A stretch of 64,000 bases of DNA from Tachypleus tridentatus. Lineage: Eukaryota; Arthropoda; Merostomata; Xiphosura; Limulidae. A model generated the notes under the pieces. The model did not search any database and was not told the origin of the DNA. It worked only from the letters and a program-made list of their open reading frames with translations. A program made the position numbers and the translations under genes. The stretch is from contig NW_027467782.1 in NCBI RefSeq assembly GCF_004210375.1, positions 30,483,276-30,547,275 of the forward strand, written 5' to 3'. Shown piece by piece: positions 57,210 to 64,000 of the stretch; position 1 is the stretch's first letter; each line of letters opens with the position of its first letter.

Positions 57210-58590
57210 TACATTATCATTTTCTGTAATTCCCATTCCTTTTTATTTTTCTATTCTGTGAAACCTGTTTTAACATTTTTTAACTGTTGTCACTGCCATC
57301 TTTCATGTAATGCACACATTCTTTTATGTACATCTAAACATGACAGGAATGTCTTCTGTTATTATTGACATAAATGACATCAACATCTGTACTTGTAATG
57401 TGCCCTACTAATCATTGCTCTTTATTATCCTAAGAAAAGAATAGTCAATCGAGTTAAGATATTTTATGTCACCTTTATTGGGTTATATGTTGTACTGATA
57501 AAGATTTAAGCACTCATTCAGTTTTACATGTACATAAACAGTCAAAGGATTGTTAGGCTAGTTTGGCCTGCTTGAAATGAATAGTGTATTTTGTTCAGTT
57601 TAAATTCTTGCTCTTGCTCAGTATGTTAGTTATTGATATTTCTTTTCCAAAAGTTTAGTGATGCATTTGAAAGCCATGCTGTGTAACATTGAATAGATTC
57701 AAAATAGTTATTGGTATCTGAATAGACCTATTCACCTAAAAGTTCCATCAGTCTATAGAAATACAGAGATAAAAGTTAGTTTTGTATATCACCTTTTGAG
57801 TATATGTATAAAGATTGGCGCTGCTTACTGTTAATAGGAAGATTTTGAATTTTTCATGAAACATTAAGTTATGAAGTACTTTATAAAAATGATAAACGTA
57901 GCATGAGATAGACTTAAAAATTGAAATAACTTTATTTTAACTAAACATTTTAGTAAACTGAAAACATTGAAGATCTACATGTTGCATTCTTTGGAAATAA
58001 GAAGCTTTATGGCTGTCAGGTATTTACAGTGTTAAAGAGTATAATGTGTGTGGTAGAAGGAACACTCTAAATGTCCCTCTGGTGTTAATATATATAATAA
58101 ACAGTTTGTGTCATGCTTCTTTGTTTTAATAGTAATGGTCTACAATTTATATCATTGTTTTGTAACAAAACTACCAATTGATATTGTTAGGTCAACTATG
58201 GTATTTATGTTGTGAATGTTTAATATACATATTGGTTTGTTTTTTATTCTTGTTAACTTTGGTGATACAACAAAACAATTTAATTCAGAAATTATTTAGA
58301 TTTAGAATTGATATTTTGTCTTTATTGAGCTTAGAGTAAGTTATTGCACAGTACATTTTTAAGCTTAATTATAAAACAAATAATACCCTAGGCTCACTTA
58401 TTGCACCATGATAAGTTAGATAGCATTTTATTTATATTTTTTCAGTTGTTTATTAACATTGAGGTATAGACAAAAGTAAGATAAAAATTACCAAGGGTTT
58501 CAGTGGAGTAGTGTTTCAACTAAGCCTTTGTTACAATAATGTTTTACACCCAATGCTTATATTTAGCCCATTAAATACACCTTCCGTTAC
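57210..58590. other. AT-rich DNA, nothing recognised
   Basis: Only short frames. No feature seen. Confidence 0.5.
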
Positions 58591-58599
58591 TAATGTTAA

Positions 58600-59075
58600 G
58601 ATCAGATGATAGCTAGTTGTGTCTAAGTGTGAATGTAAAGTACGTAATTCCCTCCAGTCTTACACTGTTAAATTAGTGACTTCCGTCTAGTCTTACACTG
58701 TTAAATTAGGGATAGCTAGCTGACTTCCCTCCAGTCTTACACTGTTAAATTATGGATAGCTAGCTGACTTCCCTCCAGTCTTACACTGTTAAATTATGGA
58801 TAGCTAGCTGACTTCCCTCCAGTCTTACACTGTTAAATTATGGATAGCTAGCTGACTTCCATCAGTCTTACACTGTTAAATTATGGATAGCTAGCTGACT
58901 TCCATCTAGTCTTACACTGTTAAATTAGGGATAGCTAGCTGACTTCCCTCCAGTCTTACACTGTTAAATTAGGGATAGCTAGCTGACTTCTGTCTAGTTT
59001 TACACTTCTAAATTAGGGATGGCTAATGCAGATAGCCCTCATGTAGCATTGCATGAAATTCAAAAACAAACAAAT
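58600..59075 (+). repeat. SINE family 1 with a 44-bp internal segment amplified about eight times
   Basis: The start (gatgatagctag) and the end (GGGATGGCTAATGCAGATAG, CCCTCATGTAGC, then AAAACAAACAAAT) are ordinary family 1 SINE body and tail. Between them the piece cttccctccagtcttacact with TAAATTA and GGATAGCTAGCTGA recurs. The GACTTCC word is found at 58,678, 58,722, 58,766, 58,810, 58,854, 58,897, 58,941 and 58,985, so the period is 44 bp with a single 43. In an unexpanded SINE (42,368 copy) the same segment occurs once. Confidence 0.93.
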
Positions 59076-59356
59076 AAATATAATTAAAGATGTATTAACT
59101 GTAGAAACTCCACTACGTAAAATAGTTACATATATTTTTCGATATCACATCTTCCAATTATTTTAGTTTAGTCACAGAGTCCATCAGTCTCCTTTCACTA
59201 AAACTGATTTCTTATTATTACTTTCTGACTTACGGTGTACAATTCCTTCTTCTTGTAATTTTGTTAGTTAATTTACATATAACAGTTTACTTTATTTTGG
59301 TGCATTGGAATTTTTCTTGTAGAATTTTTCTAGTTATATTTTCTTATAACTTCTAG

Positions 59357-59413
59357 ATCTTTTCATGACATGGGACTGGGCAACCTACTTTCATGACTAT
59401 GGACAAGAAAATA
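59357..59413 (+). CDS. Candidate internal exon, gene unknown
   Basis: An acceptor tatattttcttataacttctag-type tract and a strong donor AATA|gtaagt enclose 57 nt with the open frame LFMTWDWATYFHDYGQEN (entry phase two bases, exit one base). The Trp- and Tyr-rich content with conserved-looking DWATYxHDYG is unlikely to be noise, but I cannot name the protein. It lies downstream of the presumed gene end at 55.8 kb, so it would belong to another plus-strand gene or an alternative extension. Confidence 0.45.
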
Positions 59414-59419
59414 GTAAGT

Positions 59420-61375
59420 ATTGAAGGGTAAACCCACAAGTTGCTGTAGTTCTGCTTGAAAAGTAAGTGGAACATAAAAGTAATCAAAGTTAAATGTCAC
59501 TCTATACTGCTTTATTATAAATTGTTAGTCTTTCCAATAATTATTATGCATGTTTTGATTTTTAAAAGGAAAATGAAAACATATAGCCACCTTAAAAGTT
59601 GTATGTTTAGTTACCTAGTCATATGTTGCCCTTAAGATACCTGATACTATTGATGTCTTACTCCAAGACATGTCCTGCAAGATGTCAAGTTTCATTTTTT
59701 AAATTAAAAGTTAAGTCTTATTTAGTTTCTCAACTAGCCTTTAACAGGTGTAAATACAAATTTAGAAAGAATGAAGGTAAGATGATAAATAGTTGTACAC
59801 TCTGAATAAAGTAATGTTTTATTTTTCTTTCTTTAATGTTAGTTTATTTTTAGTATTGGTTAAATTGTTTGATTATTATATATTTGTTTATGAGGATTAT
59901 TTTGCATTGTTATCTTAAGGTATGTGTTTAGAACAAAACTAAACCTTCTAAGCAGCTGAATCTTGTGTTTGGGATTATAGCAAAACTTTGCTTGCATTGA
60001 GGGTTCCATGACACCCTTCTGATCATCATTAGTATGGTGATATGTTAGATGTACATAATATTCATTACTCATTTAATTTTTATTTGAACTATGTAGGTAT
60101 TTTGTTTTGATCAGAAGTTGGAAAAAGTTGTAGATTTTATTACCAAAAAGTTTCTCTCCATAGATGTTTTTTATCATTGTAATATATTAAACATAACCTG
60201 AGAATTTTCTGTATTAATACCATAATTATTAATGAATCAGTTTTAACTGTCTAGAGTTTAATAATAGTTGAATGTCTGTTGTGTAGTCAGTTAATCATAC
60301 ATGCATACAATTTGCACATATTCACAAGATGATAGGTTCCAATGCTTCAAATTAAATAAACATTCTTAGATTTTCATCTCCACGTGTAATGTGAGAGTAA
60401 TAAAACATTGAATACAAAGTAGATAAATATTATCAATATATTATTTTTCTAAGGTAGATAGAAATAAAATCTTAAATTTATGGTATAATGTTTATAATTA
60501 AAATTCTATTTTACATTTTGAAGTTAATAATCATGAATGTGTTAGTTAATTTAGCCATAATTAGTTTCATTTAGTAGAAAACCACTTGAATTCAGAATGT
60601 TTGTTTATTCATATATTTAACAGTGCTTACCACAAATTTGCACAATTAATTGATACTTTCTTGCATATAAATACGATAGTTTTCCTCACCTTTTTTTATG
60701 ATAACTAGGTGTCTAGGCTTTTTATAATGAAAGAACACCTCATATCTGTTAAAGCATGTCTTGTTAGTTGGCATAACTAAGAATATAGATACTTGTAGGA
60801 ATATCATGAAGTATATATTTTGTATAGGTTGATCTGTAAGTAATTTTGAAAATTTTATATTTAAGGTTGTTCTATGTGTAAGCTTCTTTATAACAGAAGT
60901 TACATATGGTTTTAACTACCAGCTTTTAGTTATGAGATAAAATTCATGTTTTTTGTTTGTGTGTTGAAATATCCTTAAGTCATTCAATGAAAGTAATTTG
61001 TAGAAATATGTAAAGCATATAAGTGTTTGAGTAATTTTGCACAGTAATTATATGTTTAGAAGTTACACTGTGCACAAAAGAAGCTTCTCTACCACAATAA
61101 AAATACAACTGTTCATGAGTAGTTTGTTGATCCTGATTCTAAAAATTGTTGAATATTACTGATCACCTCTAGTTTTTGAGCTATGTTAGGTTTATTCTAA
61201 ATATTCTTATATATTATGAAAATAACACTCTGATAACTTTATTTATTTATTGAAAATTGCATTTAAGAATGTTCAAAAACAACATGTAATTATATACTGA
61301 AAATACACTTAAGCTATATTTAAAACTTTCATCATGGTATTATTTTTTATTTCTTTTTACAAAATACCTGACAGA
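59420..61375. other. AT-rich DNA, nothing recognised
   Basis: CpG-poor sequence with short frames. No feature seen. Confidence 0.5.
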
Positions 61376-61379
61376 CTTG

Positions 61380-62960
61380 TATCTTTTATGTATGTTTTTA
61401 GTTTCATGCTATAAGAATCAACAGTAATCTTCCATCATCACAGGATTCCACTGTCTTTCTTGATATTACTGTTCTATTATAGACATAACTTGAGGGAAGT
61501 GCTCACCAAGATTATTGCTCACTGCACCTAGATATTTGATAAGAAGCTTAATTAAAAATGTGAGAAGTGTAAATTTAGTGACATCTTGGACCCAGTTTTC
61601 CTCTAGTTCTCAGGGATATCATTAATCATCACAACATAGTTTTCATCTCTGTAAATTCCTAAGAAAACTTTAACAACCAGTTTGAGTGATTTCCTAGCAG
61701 TAAGTTCTTTCTGACTGAGTAGTGTTTTAAAATCACCATTCATCAGCACTTCCCAAATCTGTGGCCCAACAAAGATACCACCTTTTAGTTTTTACTTCAC
61801 TAACTTTTTGAAACTTATAAGATAGATGGAGTGATGAAAGAAACATATCTTGATGATTCACTGAAAGTTGGAACTCAACTTTCTGTTTTCCTGGAACGTA
61901 ATTCTCTCACTGGCCATTCCGTTTTTTTTTAATTAATTTTATGATATTGGCTATCCCAGACAGACAAAAAGCTACAGTGTTTGGTTTACTCACTTTATAG
62001 ACTTAGCAGAAGTGGATATTTGATTGCTTCAGGTATAAGCTGCATGTTCTACTATGTTCACAGCATTAATAACAGGAACCAATGGCTTAGTGTTCCCATT
62101 ATGTAAAAGCACAGTTTTCACACTAACTTAAGATGTATTGGTAAAATGTATTCTTTCTTGAGAGTATAATCAGTACTTGATTCTTCAATTAGTGCATCAA
62201 CATTTGTACAGAAACACAAAGTATCTTGCATGCTGTAGTGAGAAGCAAGACTTTATGATAAATTCCATTGCCGTAAATGAAAGTTCCCCATGCTGTTTCA
62301 GTATAAAACAAGTCACAAATCTGATCATTTAGTTCATCTTGTGTGATCAGATGAGGCAGTTTATGCTGAGATGCCACAGGGGTAAAATTACTAAATGAAG
62401 GAAGTAAAGATGATTCATTGTCTTTTTTGCAGTATAACTTCTATTTCCCACTTTGCTGCTGGATGTGACACAAGAAAATCATCCCCATGAGGTACTGGTT
62501 TCATCACAGATGCAATCTCTGGATATTTAGTGTATTGTTTAGTTTTGTCTGAATATCCAGAAATATTAATGCAAAAATAACAGTAAGTTAGATGATCTTT
62601 GGGCTCACACTGTATCATTGAAATTGTAAATGACACAATTGCTCTTCTTTGATTTAGCCACTGTGTGAAGCCAGATTTGGAAACTGTACAACACAAATGT
62701 AGCATAAACTGTTTAGGTGGTTTTTGGACTTTACTTGAAGTGAAAGTGATTATATCACAGGTATGATGTGAGGAAGATGGACTTTGTTTTGAGTGTGGGC
62801 AGAGCCAGACAAAGTAACCAACTGAGTGAGTGAGTGAAAAGCAGTTGAGAGAGAGGTGTATCACTCTGCCCATTTTAAGCTCAGTTGAGGGACTCCTCAA
62901 ATATTCCTGTGCAGAAAAGGTGAACATGGGAATGAAGCAAAATTGGTGCAAGTCATTATA
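61380..62960 (-). pseudogene. Decayed member of the uncharacterised multicopy family (copy B, more complete)
   Basis: Minus strand, N- to C-terminal. The 178-codon frame 62,951-62,415 carries GFTQWLNQRRAIVSFTISMI (residues 94-113), CYFC (124-127), a KYPEIASVMKPVPHGDDFLV block (142-161). Next MASQHKLPHLITQDELNDQI from 62,377. Then LLHNGNTKPLVPVINAV near 62,080. Then KLKGGIFVGPQIWEVL at about 61,790-61,745, NGDFKTLLSQKELTAR and LVVKVFLGIYRDENYVVMIN down to about 61,610. The C-terminal rest is broken by stops but still ordered. Function is unknown to me. At least five stops or shifts make it dead. The part from 61,773 rightwards is shared with copy A, while the part to the left is unique to this copy. 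Confidence 0.62.
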
Positions 62961-64000
62961 ATTTTATCAAGAACAAGTAGCACATATAAACAATATATAT
63001 GGAGTTTTACACCAATACAATACAGTTACTGTTTGAAGTTATCAAAATTTATTCCTTTTGTTCATTAAACTTTCTATGTAAACTTAATTTCACAGTATAA
63101 ACCTATTGAACTGAGCTGATTGTATGGTATTACACATATTGTTGATAAAGTAGTGAGATACTACAGTATCTTAAAATCTAGAGGTGATGGACAAATTCTG
63201 ATTACGTATCTGAAACCAAAACTATTTAACTACCAAGAATCACTTGAGTTTTCTCTAGTAGCAAATGATTTGTTATGCAGTGTTACCTAAAACATTGTTT
63301 TGGGCAAATTTGTGTGTGTGCAGACTTGTAAAAGAGTTGATTGATTGATGAATTTGTGTTATAAAGATAAAAAGTTTGTTTGTTTTTTTTACTTTACAAT
63401 GGTGTGTTTACACTTTATATTTTATAATGCATGTTTTTTGAACCAAAGTTTATTTATTTATGAAAAGTGTATAACTACCTTTCAAGTTGTTTTAGAAATA
63501 AAATTATTGCTAAAAATTCAAGTTTCAAATAATGCAACATTTTTCCAAAGGGTCTTATTTTTTTTAGGTAGGTCTTGTTCAGGCTTGTGAATGAAAAGGA
63601 TTTGTACAATTTTAATAATATAATTTACTAATTTTTTAAAATATTAATTTGACCTATCCATACTTTTAGTGTGAATTAATGTTCTTTACTCCCTTAAGGG
63701 TGAGAGAAGCAGACAAGAAGAAGTTGGTAGAAACTGCCCTAAAACAGCTCAGACAGTTAACATCAAACAGTGATTAGTATAATTGTACTTAATTCTTCCC
63801 TTTGTTACATATTTTGGTTTCCTATAATTACTGGCTTGATGGAAAGTATCCATTCAGTTTTTTGTGTGTTTAATGAATTAGTAAAATGTGACTGTTCAAT
63901 GTCAAGAACATTGATATCAATTATTCTGAGAAGTGACTGAACCAGGCTTTCAGTTAACATTAATAAAATATAAAGATTCTCATCATTACCACAGTTTTGT
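61773..64000. repeat. Segmental duplication, copy B (partner 10,395-12,580)
   Basis: Same orientation and high identity along the whole 2.2 kb up to the window edge. Copy B keeps about 37 bp near 62,395-62,432 (atgattcattgtctttt) that copy A lacks, and longer homopolymers at several sites. Confidence 0.95.

Overview
The window is AT-rich eukaryotic DNA with no operons, no intact protein-coding gene contained within it, and many dead transposable elements. The best organism guess is a chelicerate, most likely a horseshoe crab (Xiphosura). That rests on my recollection of the dominant tRNA-derived SINE families and the Jockey-type LINE, so it is inference, not proof. Short exons flanked by splice-like signals, invertebrate-style mosaic CpG depletion and intron-retaining dead gene copies all fit an arthropod with duplicated chromosome blocks.

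Layout. Positions 1-10,394 are the end of a long satellite: about 266 head-to-tail copies of a 39-bp unit. It stops abruptly inside a decayed gene of an uncharacterised multicopy family. The 2.2 kb to its right (10,395-12,580) recur in direct orientation at 61,773-64,000, about 51.4 kb away, where the decayed gene continues to the left instead of the satellite. Positions 12.6-39.3 kb are CpG-poor and intron-like. They carry old SINEs, two decayed Tc1 elements, a DIRS-like relic, and plus-strand exon-like pieces resembling an Est1/SMG5-type protein, a METTL18-like protein and a group I p21-activated kinase (PAK). The PAK copy is clearly dead. Positions 39.3-47 kb are CpG-normal and packed with younger elements: an internally deleted LINE, a mariner, a pogo-like terminus, a SINE with intact target-site duplication, and an unexplained 227-codon open frame on the minus strand. 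A promoter-like cluster (paired CCAAT boxes, then ATGGCGGC) lies at 46.07-46.11 kb. From about 47 kb onward the DNA is CpG-poor again and holds plus-strand exon candidates at 49.8, 51.8, 55.3 (with stop codon and poly(A) signal) and 59.4 kb. They are interspersed with a Penelope-like GIY-YIG relic, two more LINE pieces and a SINE whose internal 44 bp have been tandemly amplified.

Interpretation. The CpG-poor blocks behave like methylated transcription units and the CpG-normal block like unmethylated intergenic DNA, with the promoter candidate at one border. A plus-strand gene running from about 46.1 to 55.8 kb is the most plausible living gene here, but its identity is not recognised. No complete novel system was found. 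The most notable structures are the satellite with its 120-monomer indel-free, stop-free tract, the duplication that breaks at the satellite edge, and the SINE-internal tandem array.
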